Shown one piece after another: positions 44,964 through 53,321 of a stretch of DNA of 64,000 nt. The stretch comes from Archaeoglobales archaeon (lineage in GTDB: Archaea > Halobacteriota > Archaeoglobi > Archaeoglobales > Archaeoglobaceae), in NCBI GenBank assembly GCA_030055525.1, contig JASFYJ010000001.1:90616-154615 (forward strand), in the 5' to 3' direction. The position numbers and the translations under genes are program-made. Each line of letters starts with the position of its first letter. The first letter of the stretch is position 1. The notes beneath the pieces were generated by a model. The model searched no databases and had not been told where the DNA came from. It was given only the letters and a program-made list of their open reading frames with translations.

Positions 44964-45365
44964 ATGGCACTCAAAAGTAAAGTTGTAAGGGCTAAAGAGT
45001 TCACTTATCGTGGTTATTCTTTTGAGGAGCTTGCAAAGATGCCTTTAGAACAGTTAGCTAATTTATTGCCGGCAAGGGAGAGAAGAAAAATAAAGAGGGG
45101 ATTTACGGAACAGGAGGAAATCCTGCTCAGAAAGCTAAGAAAAAAAGGAACAGCAAGAACACACTGTAGAGATATGGTAGTAATCCCAGAGATGGTTGGT
45201 AAGGTTATATTTGTTCATAACGGCAAAGATTTCGTCAGGGTGGAAATTAAACCAGAGATGATAGGGCATAGACTTGGTGAATTTGCTCAGACAAGGAGAT
45301 TTGAAAAGCATTCTGGTCCCGGTGTTGGAGCTACGAGGAGCAGTAAATACGTGCCATTGAAGTGA
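44964..45365 (+). CDS. rps19: Ribosomal protein S19 (uS19)
   Basis: A 133-residue S19 with the core [38 protein letters not shown]. The archaeal N-terminal extension ([23 protein letters not shown]) is present. GGAGGTGA precedes the ATG. It sits in the decoding head near the A site. Confidence 0.97.
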   Translation: MALKSKVVRAKEFTYRGYSFEELAKMPLEQLANLLPARERRKIKRGFTEQEEILLRKLRKKGTARTHCRDMVVIPEMVGKVIFVHNGKDFVRVEIKPEMIGHRLGEFAQTRRFEKHSGPGVGATRSSKYVPLK

Positions 45366-45370
45366 TAGAT

Positions 45371-45829
45371 ATGGCCCGCATAAAATACGCTTACAAACCT
45401 AAAGAAGAAATGTCTACAGCTAAAGCAACGGGATACGAAATGCCAATCAGCTTCAAGCATGCTGTAGAGATTTGCAGAGCAATAAAGGGGAAGAAAGTTC
45501 ATGAAGCAAAAAAGTACTTGGAAGAAGTGGTAGCTTTAAAGAGAGTTGTACCCTTTAAGAGACACAAGAAGAAGGTTGCACATAAGAACATAGAGAGTTG
45601 GTATGCTGGGAGGTATCCTCAAAAGGCTGCAAGTTACATCCTTAAAGTCCTTGAAAACCTTGAGGCTAATGCTGAATACAAGGGTCTGGATACTGAAAAG
45701 CTTGTTATTGTTTACGCTCAAGCTCAAAAGGGTAGAGTGATAAGGAGATACATCCCGAGAGCTTTTGGTAGGGCTACACCCCGCTATCAATACCTCACAA
45801 CAGTTCAGATGATTGCAGAGGTGAGGTAA
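45371..45829 (+). CDS. rpl22: Ribosomal protein L22 (uL22)
   Basis: A 152-residue L22. RYIPRAFGRATPRYQYLTTV near the C-terminus is the tunnel hairpin. The ATG at 45371 (MARIKYAY) is preferred to the GTG at 45362, which overlaps the rps19 stop. The last base is shared with the rps3 start (TAATG). Confidence 0.96.
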   Translation: MARIKYAYKPKEEMSTAKATGYEMPISFKHAVEICRAIKGKKVHEAKKYLEEVVALKRVVPFKRHKKKVAHKNIESWYAGRYPQKAASYILKVLENLEANAEYKGLDTEKLVIVYAQAQKGRVIRRYIPRAFGRATPRYQYLTTVQMIAEVR

Positions 45830-46533
45830 TGGCTGTAGAGAGGAAGTTTGTTCAAGATAGGTTGAAAAGGTTGGTAATTAAAGAATGGATAAAAGAGGAA
45901 GTCAAAACGGCAGGATTTGGCGGAGTTGACGTAGTTAGGACACCGCTTGGAACTCAAGTTATCCTTTTCGTCGAAAGGCCAGGGCTAGTGATTGGAAAAG
46001 GAGGAAGAAAAATAAAGATGCTCACAGACAAGCTTAGAGAGTTCGGCGTAGATAATCCGCAGGTTAGCGTTGATGAGGTAGATAAACCGGAGTTTAATGC
46101 TCAATTAATGGCTTCTCTGCTAGCAAGAGCTATTGAAAGAGGTTGGTACTTCAGAAGGGCAGGCTACAGATTCCTATACAGGATCATGGAAGCGGGAGCA
46201 AAAGGTTGCGAAATAGAGATCAGTGGAAAGCTCGTCAGCGAAAGAGCTAGAACAGAGAAGTTTTTAGCTGGAACAATAATTCACACGGGTGATCCAGCGT
46301 ATACGCTAGTTAGAAAAGGTTTTGATGTCGCTGTAAAGAAACTCGGAGTATACGGGATTACGGTTCGCATAATTCCACCGGATGTTACACTTCCCGATGA
46401 GTTTGTGGTTAAAGAAGTTGATGTTGAACAGCTAAGAGGTGTTTTAAATGAAGATGAAGGAAATAAGGGAACTGAAGAGAGAAGAGAAAGTGAAGAAACT
46501 ACAGGAGCTGGAGATGGAACTACTGAAGCTTAG
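45829..46533 (+). CDS. rps3: Ribosomal protein S3 (uS3) with a C-terminal tail overprinted on rpl29
   Basis: A 234-residue S3. The KH domain is seen at PGLVIGKGGRKIKMLTDKLREFG (near 52) and the C-terminal domain at AGTIIHTGDPAYTLVRKGFDVAVKKLGVYGI. The core ends near VDVEQLRGVLN (residue 207); the last ~27 residues (NEDEGNKGTEERRESEETT...) are acidic and polar and are read from DNA that also encodes the start of rpl29 in another frame. The overlap is 86 nt, far longer than the other joins in the cluster. Confidence 0.96.
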   Translation: MAVERKFVQDRLKRLVIKEWIKEEVKTAGFGGVDVVRTPLGTQVILFVERPGLVIGKGGRKIKMLTDKLREFGVDNPQVSVDEVDKPEFNAQLMASLLARAIERGWYFRRAGYRFLYRIMEAGAKGCEIEISGKLVSERARTEKFLAGTIIHTGDPAYTLVRKGFDVAVKKLGVYGITVRIIPPDVTLPDEFVVKEVDVEQLRGVLNEDEGNKGTEERRESEETTGAGDGTTEA

Positions 46534-46645
46534 AACTCTTGTAAGAAGTGGTGGAGCCGTTGAAAATCCAGGAAAGATAAGGGCAATTCGAAAAGATATC
46601 GCAAGATTGAAGATGGCACTATGCGAAGAGGGGTACAGAGTTTGA
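46448..46645 (+). CDS. rpl29: Ribosomal protein L29 (uL29)
   Basis: A 65-residue two-helix L29 (MKEIRELKREEKVKKLQELEM, then NPGKIRAIRKDIARLKMAL). GAGGTG lies about 7 nt before the ATG at 46448, so the start within rps3 is well supported. It overlaps rps3 by 86 nt and the RNase P gene by 25 nt. Confidence 0.95.
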   Translation: MKMKEIRELKREEKVKKLQELEMELLKLRTLVRSGGAVENPGKIRAIRKDIARLKMALCEEGYRV

Positions 46646-46923
46646 TAGCCATCGACTGGATCGGATTGAAAGTGGAGGTTGAGGATAGCCCAAACAAATT
46701 TGAAATTGGCTTAGCTGGCGAGGTCGTGGATGAGACACAGAATACGCTAAAATTGAAAACTGAAAAAGGTTTAAAAGTCGTTGCGAAAAGAGGTAGAACC
46801 TTCAAAGTGTGGTATATGGGTCATGTGGTGAGAGTTAGAGGGGATATAGTAGCCTTAAGGCCCGAGGAAAAGATAGCGAAGGGTTTGATCATGCTTAAAA
46901 GGAAGAAGGGTGTTAAATTATGA
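46621..46923 (+). CDS. rnp1: RNase P protein component 1 (Rpp29/Pop4)
   Basis: A 100-residue Rpp29-type RNase P subunit. IDWIGLKVEVEDSPNKFEIGLAGEVVDETQNTLKL is the Sm-like barrel and closely resembles the A. fulgidus protein. It helps RNase P RNA cut 5' leaders from pre-tRNA. The ATG at 46621 overlaps rpl29 by 25 nt; TTG at 46642 is the less likely start. Confidence 0.95.
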   Translation: MRRGVQSLIAIDWIGLKVEVEDSPNKFEIGLAGEVVDETQNTLKLKTEKGLKVVAKRGRTFKVWYMGHVVRVRGDIVALRPEEKIAKGLIMLKRKKGVKL

Positions 46924-47237
46924 GAGATATAGGGATAGATGTTAAAGCTCCAGAAGGGGTATGCAATGATGAAAATTGTCCGTTCCACGGAAAGCTCTCA
47001 GTTAGGGGGCAGATACTGAGAGGTAAAGTTCTGAAAGTCTACGGAAAAACTGCTGTAATTGAAAGGGAGATAATAAGATATGCTTCGAAGTATGAGAGAT
47101 ATATGAAGAAGAAGACAAGGCTTCACGCTCATAATCCAGATTGCATAAATGCAAAGCCCGGAGATTTAGTAACAATTGCTGAGTGTAGACCTATTAGTAA
47201 AACCAAGAGCTTCGTTATAGTGGAGGTGGCAAGATGA
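46920..47237 (+). CDS. rps17: Ribosomal protein S17 (uS17)
   Basis: A 105-residue OB-fold S17. The archaeal N-terminus [24 protein letters not shown] has a Cys pair, and [23 protein letters not shown] ends the protein. It overlaps rnp1 by 4 nt. Confidence 0.97.
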   Translation: MRDIGIDVKAPEGVCNDENCPFHGKLSVRGQILRGKVLKVYGKTAVIEREIIRYASKYERYMKKKTRLHAHNPDCINAKPGDLVTIAECRPISKTKSFVIVEVAR

Positions 47238-47632
47238 AGGCAATAAAAGCGATAATACCTCGCAGTTTACCAACTGGAGCTCGTTTAGTTTGTGCAGACA
47301 ATACAGGTGCTAGAGAAGTGGAGATAATAGCTGTTAAAGGATACAAGAGCGTAAGGAGAAGATATCCAGCAGCTGGAGTTGGAGATCTTGTAGTTGTAAG
47401 TGTTAAGAAGGGAACTCCGGAGATAAGAAAACAGATACATCATGCTGTAATAATCAGGCAGAGAAAAGAATACAGAAGACCAGACGGCACAAGAATAAAG
47501 TTCGAAGATAATGCGGCAGTTATAACCAATGAAGAAGGGGAACCGAAAGGTTCCGAAATAAGAGGACCAGTTGCGAGAGAAGCAGCGGAGAGATTTCCAA
47601 AGATTGCAACGCTAGCTTCAATTATTGTGTGA
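47234..47632 (+). CDS. rpl14: Ribosomal protein L14 (uL14)
   Basis: A 132-residue L14. [22 protein letters not shown] near the N-terminus and [43 protein letters not shown] at the end are typical of the archaeal form. It overlaps rps17 by 4 nt. Confidence 0.97.
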   Translation: MKAIKAIIPRSLPTGARLVCADNTGAREVEIIAVKGYKSVRRRYPAAGVGDLVVVSVKKGTPEIRKQIHHAVIIRQRKEYRRPDGTRIKFEDNAAVITNEEGEPKGSEIRGPVAREAAERFPKIATLASIIV

Positions 47633-47641
47633 GGTGTTTTT

Positions 47642-48001
47642 ATGGTTCCAAAATCCAGACAGCCAAGAAAACAAAGAAGGTGGTTGTATAAAGAGGCTGA
47701 GCTACATGAGAAACACAGATTACTTAAAGCAACGCTTTCCAAGGAACTAAGAGAAAAGTACGGAAAGAGAAACTTAAGAATAAGAAAGGGGGACAAAGTA
47801 AGGATTATGCGTGGTGATTTTGCTGGTCATGAAGGGAAAGTCGTCGAAGTAGATATGAAAAATTGCAGAATATTTGTAGATGGCGCAACGATAAGAAAAT
47901 CCGATGGAACCGAAGTTTCAGTACCGATCCATCCATCGAATGTCATAATCATAGAGCTTGGTGAAGTGGATGAGGTTAGAAAGAAGATACTTGAGAGGTG
48001 A
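47642..48001 (+). CDS. rpl24: Ribosomal protein L24 (uL24)
   Basis: A 119-residue L24 with the KOW motif [23 protein letters not shown] near residues 50-72. It assists early assembly of the large subunit near the exit tunnel. GAGGTG lies 5 nt before the ATG; a 9-nt gap follows rpl14. Confidence 0.97.
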   Translation: MVPKSRQPRKQRRWLYKEAELHEKHRLLKATLSKELREKYGKRNLRIRKGDKVRIMRGDFAGHEGKVVEVDMKNCRIFVDGATIRKSDGTEVSVPIHPSNVIIIELGEVDEVRKKILER

Positions 48002-48005
48002 TTGA

Positions 48006-48704
48006 ATGCATCAGAAAAGACTTTCTGCTCCAAAAACTTATAAAATTCCAAGAAAAATTAAAAAGTGGACTGTGAAACCTAGCCCAGGGCCGCATAATAA
48101 GGAAGCCATACCTTTGCTAATTGTTGTTAGAGATTACTTAAAATTGGCCGATACCGGTAGAGAGGCTCGTAAAGTAATTTCTGCAGGAGAGATACTGATA
48201 GATGGCGTCACAAGGAGAGATTACAAGTTTCCGGTTGGGTTATTTGATGTAATTACAATTCCAAAACTCGAAAAAAGCTATAGAGTTTTGTTTGATGATA
48301 AATCGCGCTACACGCTCAAGGAAATCGATGACCCTGAATTAAAACTTTACAAGATAACCGGAAAGACGATTGTTGGTGGTGGTAAAGTTCAACTGAACTT
48401 GTTTGATGGGACGAATATCATAGCAGGCAACGAATTCAAAACCAAGGATACCTTACTTTTAAAGATACCGGAGAAAAGGATCATCGACCATCTGAAATTT
48501 GAAGAGGGTGCATTGGCAATGATAACTGGCGGAGTACATGCAGGAGAGATAGGAAAAATCAAGAAGTACAGCCTAATTAGAGGCTCTGCTCCAAACCTGG
48601 TTACTATCGAAAGTGCTGTTGGAGAAATCACAACAATAGAGGATTACGTCTTCGTTGTCGGCAAGAAAGGTAGTGATAAACCCGTAATAGATCTGGGTGT
48701 ATAA
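48006..48704 (+). CDS. rps4e: Ribosomal protein S4e
   Basis: A 232-residue S4e, a family of archaea and eukaryotes only. The S4-like domain (LKLADTGREARKVISAGEILIDG) and the KOW region (GALAMITGGVHAGEIGKIKKY) are present. GAGGTGATTG precedes the ATG. Confidence 0.97.
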   Translation: MHQKRLSAPKTYKIPRKIKKWTVKPSPGPHNKEAIPLLIVVRDYLKLADTGREARKVISAGEILIDGVTRRDYKFPVGLFDVITIPKLEKSYRVLFDDKSRYTLKEIDDPELKLYKITGKTIVGGGKVQLNLFDGTNIIAGNEFKTKDTLLLKIPEKRIIDHLKFEEGALAMITGGVHAGEIGKIKKYSLIRGSAPNLVTIESAVGEITTIEDYVFVVGKKGSDKPVIDLGV

Positions 48705-48706
48705 GT

Positions 48707-49228
48707 ATGATGGAGCTGAAGCAGAAGGAGAATCCGATGAGAGAGATAATTCTTGAGAAAGTTGTGATCAACATAGGTGTTGGTCAGAGTGGAGAAAAAC
48801 ATCAGAAAGCTCAGAATTTACTTGAACGCTTATTCAACCAGAAACCAGCTGTTACTTATTCAAAAAAGACGATAAAGAACTTTGGAATTCGTCGAGGGGA
48901 AGCTATTGGTTTGAAGTTAACGTTGAGGGGAGAGGCTGCAATGAAGTTCTTGCTCGATGCATTGAAGGTCAAGGAGATGAAGTTGAAGAGAGGATCCATA
49001 AACGCCGGAAACTTCTCTTTTGGTATTCCAGAGCACATAGATTTGCCAGGAGTAGAGTATGATCCAGACATTGGCGTTTATGGAATGGATGTCTGCGTAT
49101 CTCTCACGAGAAGGGGGTATAGAGTGGCTGAAAGAAGAAGGAAAAGAAGCAAAGTCGGAGCCAAACATAGGATCACCAAGGAAGAAACAATAGAATGGCT
49201 AGAAAAGTTGGGGGTGGTGGTAGAATGA
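48707..49228 (+). CDS. rpl5: Ribosomal protein L5 (uL5)
   Basis: A 173-residue L5. [30 protein letters not shown] and [18 protein letters not shown] bind 5S rRNA and the P-site tRNA region. The ATG at 48710 or 48734 may also serve as the start. The stop overlaps the start of rps14 (ATGA). Confidence 0.97.
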   Translation: MMELKQKENPMREIILEKVVINIGVGQSGEKHQKAQNLLERLFNQKPAVTYSKKTIKNFGIRRGEAIGLKLTLRGEAAMKFLLDALKVKEMKLKRGSINAGNFSFGIPEHIDLPGVEYDPDIGVYGMDVCVSLTRRGYRVAERRRKRSKVGAKHRITKEETIEWLEKLGVVVE

Positions 49229-49371
49229 CTACAAAGAAGTTTGGTAGAGGTGCAAACCAGTGTAGAAGATGCGGAAGAAAGAGGGGTTTAGTGAGGATGT
49301 ATGGCATATACTTGTGCAGGCAATGTTTTAGGGAAGTGGCCCCCGAACTGGGATTTAAGAAGTACTGGTGA
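49225..49371 (+). CDS. rps14: Ribosomal protein S14 (uS14), zinc-binding; not in the ORF track
   Basis: A 48-residue zinc-ribbon S14 that falls below the ORF-track length limit. It has [22 protein letters not shown], giving the four zinc-binding Cys, and ends GFKKYW, a typical S14 C-terminus. The ATG at 49225 overlaps the rpl5 TGA, and the TGA at 49369-49371 overlaps the rps8 start region. It holds the head of the small subunit. Confidence 0.97.
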   Translation: MTTKKFGRGANQCRRCGRKRGLVRMYGIYLCRQCFREVAPELGFKKYW

Positions 49372-49376
49372 TGGAG

Positions 49377-49766
49377 ATGAGCGTTGATACACTTTCAAAT
49401 GCTATGATGGTTATAAAAAATGCTGAAAATACTGGCAAAGAAGTTTGTGAAATTAAACCAGCGTCAAAGTTAGTTGGAAACGTTCTTAGGGTTATGAAAG
49501 AGTACGGCTACATTGAAAGCTTTGAGTACATGGAAGATCATAGAGGAGGAAAGTTCATAGTGAAGCTTAAAGGTACGATAAACAACTGCGGAGCAATCAA
49601 ACCCAATTTCCCGGTAAAAGTTACGGAATTTGAAATTTTCGAGAAAAGATATTTGCCAGCAAGGGACTTTGGGATTCTGATACTATCCACAAGCAAGGGT
49701 GTGATGTCTCAGAAGACTGCAAGAGAGAAAAGGTTGGGAGGTGTTCTGCTTGCTTACGTCTACTGA
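49377..49766 (+). CDS. rps8: Ribosomal protein S8 (uS8)
   Basis: A 129-residue S8 with [19 protein letters not shown] and [31 protein letters not shown]. The ORF track starts at GTG 49368; ATG 49377 (or 49371, overlapping the rps14 TGA) better matches family N-termini. The junction GGTGATGGAGATGA is repeated at rpl6/rpl32e. Confidence 0.96.
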   Translation: MSVDTLSNAMMVIKNAENTGKEVCEIKPASKLVGNVLRVMKEYGYIESFEYMEDHRGGKFIVKLKGTINNCGAIKPNFPVKVTEFEIFEKRYLPARDFGILILSTSKGVMSQKTAREKRLGGVLLAYVY

Positions 49767-50307
49767 AGTTTACGAGGTTGCTGTGAAAATCCCTGAAGGA
49801 GTTACGGTATCTATAGAAGGGGATTCGCTGAAGGGTTACTGCGTTAAAGCCTCAGGACCCGTGGGGCAGAACGAGAAGCTTCTCAAGTTTAAAGGAGTTT
49901 TCATTGAAAAGTTGGACGATAAAATTAGAGTGTATGCTAAATCGCGCAAGAAAACTTACAAAGCGATGGTAGGCACCTTTGCAGGGCATATAGAGAATTT
50001 GTTGAAAGGTGTTAAGGAAGGTTTTGAGTACCGTTTGAAGGTTTTTTACGCTCATTTTCCGATTAAAGTGAGGGTTGAAGGTAAAGAGATAGTAATAGAG
50101 AACTTCCTAGGGGAGAAAAGCCCAAGAAGAGCAAAGATCGTTGGTAGAGCGAAAGTTGAGATAAAGGGGCAGGAAATTATCTTAAAAGGAGTAGACATCG
50201 ATGAGTGCGGCCTAACTGCTGCAAATATTGAGAGAGCTACAAGGATAAGAGATAAAGATCCGCGAGTCTTTCAAGATGGTATATACATTGTTAAAAAACC
50301 ATGGTGA
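49750..50307 (+). CDS. rpl6: Ribosomal protein L6 (uL6)
   Basis: A 185-residue L6. [27 protein letters not shown] begins the first repeat domain. The TTG at 49750 is chosen as start because GGAGGTG ends 6 nt before it; the ORF-track GTG at 49741 is part of that site. It overlaps rps8 by 17 nt. Confidence 0.94.
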   Translation: MLTSTEVYEVAVKIPEGVTVSIEGDSLKGYCVKASGPVGQNEKLLKFKGVFIEKLDDKIRVYAKSRKKTYKAMVGTFAGHIENLLKGVKEGFEYRLKVFYAHFPIKVRVEGKEIVIENFLGEKSPRRAKIVGRAKVEIKGQEIILKGVDIDECGLTAANIERATRIRDKDPRVFQDGIYIVKKPW

Positions 50308-50312
50308 TGGAG

Positions 50313-50708
50313 ATGACGATAAAGCGTTTACTTGCTGTTAGGAGAAGACAAAAGAGTAGGATGCCAGAGTTCAAGAGATGGTGCTGGAACAGGAAGTTAA
50401 GGTTGAGATACAAAAGTTGGAGAAAACCAAGAGGATTAGATAACAAGCTCAGAAAAAGATACGGAGGTAAATGGTCGCAAAGGGTTACGGTTAACGTCGG
50501 CTTTGGCTCGCCAAAGGCTGTAAAGTATCTGCATCCCTCAGGATTCAAAGATGTTTTGGTTCACAACTTAAAGGAGCTTGAAGGGTTGAACCCAAAGGAG
50601 CACGCTGTCAGGATATCTTCTCGCGTTGGTTTAAAGAAGAGGCTTGAAATTGAAGAAAAAGCCAAAGAACTCGGCTTTAAAGTGTTAAATCCAACCCATA
50701 GCAGGTGA
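50313..50708 (+). CDS. rpl32e: Ribosomal protein L32e
   Basis: A 131-residue L32e (archaeal/eukaryotic family) with RMPEFKRWCWNRKLRLRYKSWRKPRG and GKWSQRVTVNVGFGSPKAVKYLHPSG. The ATG at 50313 follows GGTGATGG; ATGs at 50301 and 50307 are alternatives that overlap the rpl6 stop. Confidence 0.95.
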   Translation: MTIKRLLAVRRRQKSRMPEFKRWCWNRKLRLRYKSWRKPRGLDNKLRKRYGGKWSQRVTVNVGFGSPKAVKYLHPSGFKDVLVHNLKELEGLNPKEHAVRISSRVGLKKRLEIEEKAKELGFKVLNPTHSR

Positions 50709-50713
50709 TGATT

Positions 50714-51154
50714 ATGAATCTCACTTTGCAGAGAAAAATTGCTGCTTCTGTATTGAAGTGCGGTGTAAACAGGGTGTGGTTTGATCCAGCAGCGCTTGAG
50801 GAGATAGCATCCGCAGCCACAAAGGAGGACATGAGGGCTTTGATTGAGAAAGGAGTTGTCAAGAAAAAACCGATAAAGGGTGTTTGCAGGGTAAGAATAA
50901 ATAAAAGAAGACTTCAGAGAGCTAAGGGAAGAAGGAGGGGACATGGATGCAGGAAAGGAAAAAGAACTGCAAGATTTCCAAGAAAGCGTCAGTGGATAAT
51001 GAGAATTAGAGCACTCAGAAAGAAGTTAAAAGAGTGGAAGTTGAGTGGAGAGATAGATGCAAAAACTTACAGAATGCTCTATAGAAAGGCTAAAGGAGGA
51101 GAGTTCAGAAGTGTAGCGCATCTAAAAGCTTACTTGGAGCAGCTTAAGAGGTGA
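50714..51154 (+). CDS. rpl19e: Ribosomal protein L19e
   Basis: A 146-residue L19e with [24 protein letters not shown] at the N-terminus and [23 protein letters not shown] in the middle. AGGTGAT precedes the ATG at 50714; the ORF-track start at 50705 overlaps the rpl32e stop. Confidence 0.96.
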   Translation: MNLTLQRKIAASVLKCGVNRVWFDPAALEEIASAATKEDMRALIEKGVVKKKPIKGVCRVRINKRRLQRAKGRRRGHGCRKGKRTARFPRKRQWIMRIRALRKKLKEWKLSGEIDAKTYRMLYRKAKGGEFRSVAHLKAYLEQLKR

Positions 51155-51158
51155 TTTA

Positions 51159-51719
51159 ATGGCAACTGGTCCGAGATATAAAGTCCCCATGAGAAGGAGA
51201 AGGGAAGGAAAGACAGACTATAGGAAAAGACTAAAGTTGTTGCTATCAAAAAAGCCGAGGTTAGTTGTTAGAATCACAAATAAGAGGATAATAGCTCAAA
51301 TAGCCGAATACTCGCCTGATGGGGACAGGATAATTGTTGGTGTAGATTCAAGTATGCTTACTGAATTCGGTTGGAAGGGAGATTTGAACAACACTCCTGC
51401 TGCCTACCTTACTGGCCTGCTGGTAGGTAAGAAAGCGTTGGAGAAAGGAATTGAAGAGGCAATCTTAGACATAGGTCTTCACACTCCAGTTAGAGGTTCA
51501 AGAGTTTTTGCTGTACTGAGAGGTGCTGTTGAAGCAGGTCTTAACGTACCACATGACGAGGAGATACTGCCAGAAGATTCACGCATAAGAGGAGAGCATA
51601 TCGCAGCTTATTATGAAATGAATCCCGATAAATTCGAAGAGTATGAGAAGAGGGGTTTAAAGCCATCAGAATTACCAGCACACGTTGATGAAATAAAGAA
51701 GAAGATATTGGGTGATTAA
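51159..51719 (+). CDS. rpl18: Ribosomal protein L18 (uL18)
   Basis: A 186-residue L18. [32 protein letters not shown] at the N-terminus binds 5S rRNA. The archaeal C-terminal extension ([30 protein letters not shown]) is present. Confidence 0.97.
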   Translation: MATGPRYKVPMRRRREGKTDYRKRLKLLLSKKPRLVVRITNKRIIAQIAEYSPDGDRIIVGVDSSMLTEFGWKGDLNNTPAAYLTGLLVGKKALEKGIEEAILDIGLHTPVRGSRVFAVLRGAVEAGLNVPHDEEILPEDSRIRGEHIAAYYEMNPDKFEEYEKRGLKPSELPAHVDEIKKKILGD

Positions 51720-51720
51720 A

Positions 51721-52311
51721 ATGGAATGGGTGCCAAAAACGAGGTTGGGTAAACTCGTTGCAGAGGGAAAGATAAAAACAATGGATGAAGCTCTTGCGAG
51801 TGGTTTACCCCTCAAAGAACCGGAAATTGTGGATATACTTCTTCCCGATTTAGAGGATGATGTACTCGAAATATCCATGGTTCAAAGAATGACAGACAGT
51901 GGAAGAAGGACGAAGTTCAGAGTAACAGCTGTGGTTGGTAACAGGAACGGCTACGTAGGGATAGGAACTGGAAAAGCGTCTCAGGTAGCTATGGCGATTC
52001 AAAAGGCAGTAAATAATGCAAAAATAAACATATTCAAGGTGCAAAGGGGATGTGGCAGCTGGGAGTGCGGTTGTGGTACGGAACACTCGATTCCATACAA
52101 GGTTACAGGGTCGAGTAGTAGTGTAACTATAACACTGATTCCGGGGCCCAAGGGGTTAGGGATCGTTGCTGGGAAAGTTGCGAGCAGGGTTATAGAGTTG
52201 GCAGGTGTAAAGGATGTTTGGACTTCTACTAGAGGCCAAACAAAAACTACCGTAAACTTCGCTCAGGCTACTTTCGATGCGTTGAAGAAGACAATGTTTG
52301 TTAAGAGGTGA
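51721..52311 (+). CDS. rps5: Ribosomal protein S5 (uS5)
   Basis: A 196-residue S5 with [32 protein letters not shown] near residue 55 and a [10 protein letters not shown] stretch typical of archaeal S5. The ATG at 51721 follows GGTGAT and the rpl18 TAA (51717-51719); the ORF-track GTG at 51712 would overlap more. Confidence 0.96.
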   Translation: MEWVPKTRLGKLVAEGKIKTMDEALASGLPLKEPEIVDILLPDLEDDVLEISMVQRMTDSGRRTKFRVTAVVGNRNGYVGIGTGKASQVAMAIQKAVNNAKINIFKVQRGCGSWECGCGTEHSIPYKVTGSSSSVTITLIPGPKGLGIVAGKVASRVIELAGVKDVWTSTRGQTKTTVNFAQATFDALKKTMFVKR

Positions 52312-52315
52312 ATGT

Positions 52316-52774
52316 ATGTTCGCTGTAGTGAGAATTCGAGGTACAGTAGATGTGCATAGGAAGATCAAAGAGACGCTTGAACTCCTAAGGCTACATAGGA
52401 GATATCATTGCGTACTTGTGCCAGATACACCGTCTTATAGAGGCATGTTGCAGGTTGTAAAAGACTACGTAGCCTATGGTGAAGTTGATCCCGAAACGGT
52501 GGCGATGCTTTTAAAATACAGGGGAAGACTAGTTGGCAACAAAAAGCTGACGGATGAATATCTAAGGCAAGTCACAAACTACCAGAGTATTGAGGAATTC
52601 GCAAAAGCCCTAGCTGAGGGAAAAGCTAGCCTCAAAGACTTGCCAGAACTTAAACCAGTCTTTAGATTGCACCCACCTAGAGGTGGACTGAAGAACATAA
52701 AGTGGCACTATCCAAAGGGAGCACTTGGATACCACGGGACAGAGATTAAGAAGCTAATTTATAAGATGAGGTGA
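52316..52774 (+). CDS. rpl30: Ribosomal protein L30 (uL30)
   Basis: A 152-residue archaeal-length L30 with AVVRIRGTVDVHRKIKETLELLRLHR and FRLHPPRGGLKNIKWHYPKGALG. The ATG at 52316 is used because the first six residues of the ORF track are read from the end of rps5 and do not match the family. Confidence 0.96.
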   Translation: MFAVVRIRGTVDVHRKIKETLELLRLHRRYHCVLVPDTPSYRGMLQVVKDYVAYGEVDPETVAMLLKYRGRLVGNKKLTDEYLRQVTNYQSIEEFAKALAEGKASLKDLPELKPVFRLHPPRGGLKNIKWHYPKGALGYHGTEIKKLIYKMR

Positions 52775-52779
52775 TCTCA

Positions 52780-53307
52780 ATGCCTAAGAAGAAAGTCAAG
52801 AAGATAAGAGGGACGAGAACCTGTGGATATGGGAAGCATAAAGAACATCGCGGAGCTGGGCATAGGGGAGGAAGAGGAAACGCTGGTGCTTGGAAGCATA
52901 AGAAGATCAAATACCACAGACTTGCAGAGTTGGGGCTTTATGAGTATGGAAAACACGGTTTTGTAAGACCAAAAAGCATAGACAAGAGATATCTGAATGA
53001 AAAAAGTGTAAAAAGCACCCTAAAGAGGTTGCTTGACGAAGGAAAAATTGACGAATACATTTACAAGTATCTATCTTCACGAACAGAGCTCAACGTTGGA
53101 GATTTAGATGTGATCGCCGATAGGCTTGTTTCCAGCGGATTGGCTGAGAAGATTAATGGCCTCTACAAGATAGATCTTGAAGCTCTGGGCTACTCAAAAC
53201 TTCTTGGCGCAGGGAAAGTGACAAAAGCCATAGAAGTTAAAGTTCCTGAAGCAACTGAGAAGGCAATTGAAAAAATCAAAGCTGCTGGTGGTAATGTTGT
53301 AGCTTAG
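52780..53307 (+). CDS. rpl15: Ribosomal protein L15 (uL15)
   Basis: A 175-residue L15 with KIRGTRTCGYGKHKEHRGAGHRGGRGNAG, the basic extension that threads into 23S rRNA. The ATG at 52780 follows GAGGTGAT. secY starts 14 nt after its stop. Confidence 0.96.
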   Translation: MPKKKVKKIRGTRTCGYGKHKEHRGAGHRGGRGNAGAWKHKKIKYHRLAELGLYEYGKHGFVRPKSIDKRYLNEKSVKSTLKRLLDEGKIDEYIYKYLSSRTELNVGDLDVIADRLVSSGLAEKINGLYKIDLEALGYSKLLGAGKVTKAIEVKVPEATEKAIEKIKAAGGNVVA

Positions 53308-53321
53308 CGGAGTGATAAGGC

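Noticed and set aside
46448-46533. Frameshift in rps3 as an explanation of the long overlap with rpl29
   Set aside because: rpl29 has its own ribosome-binding site and a normal N-terminus, and the S3 frame stays open to a normal stop; a sequencing error is not required. Kept as a refuting test in the finding.
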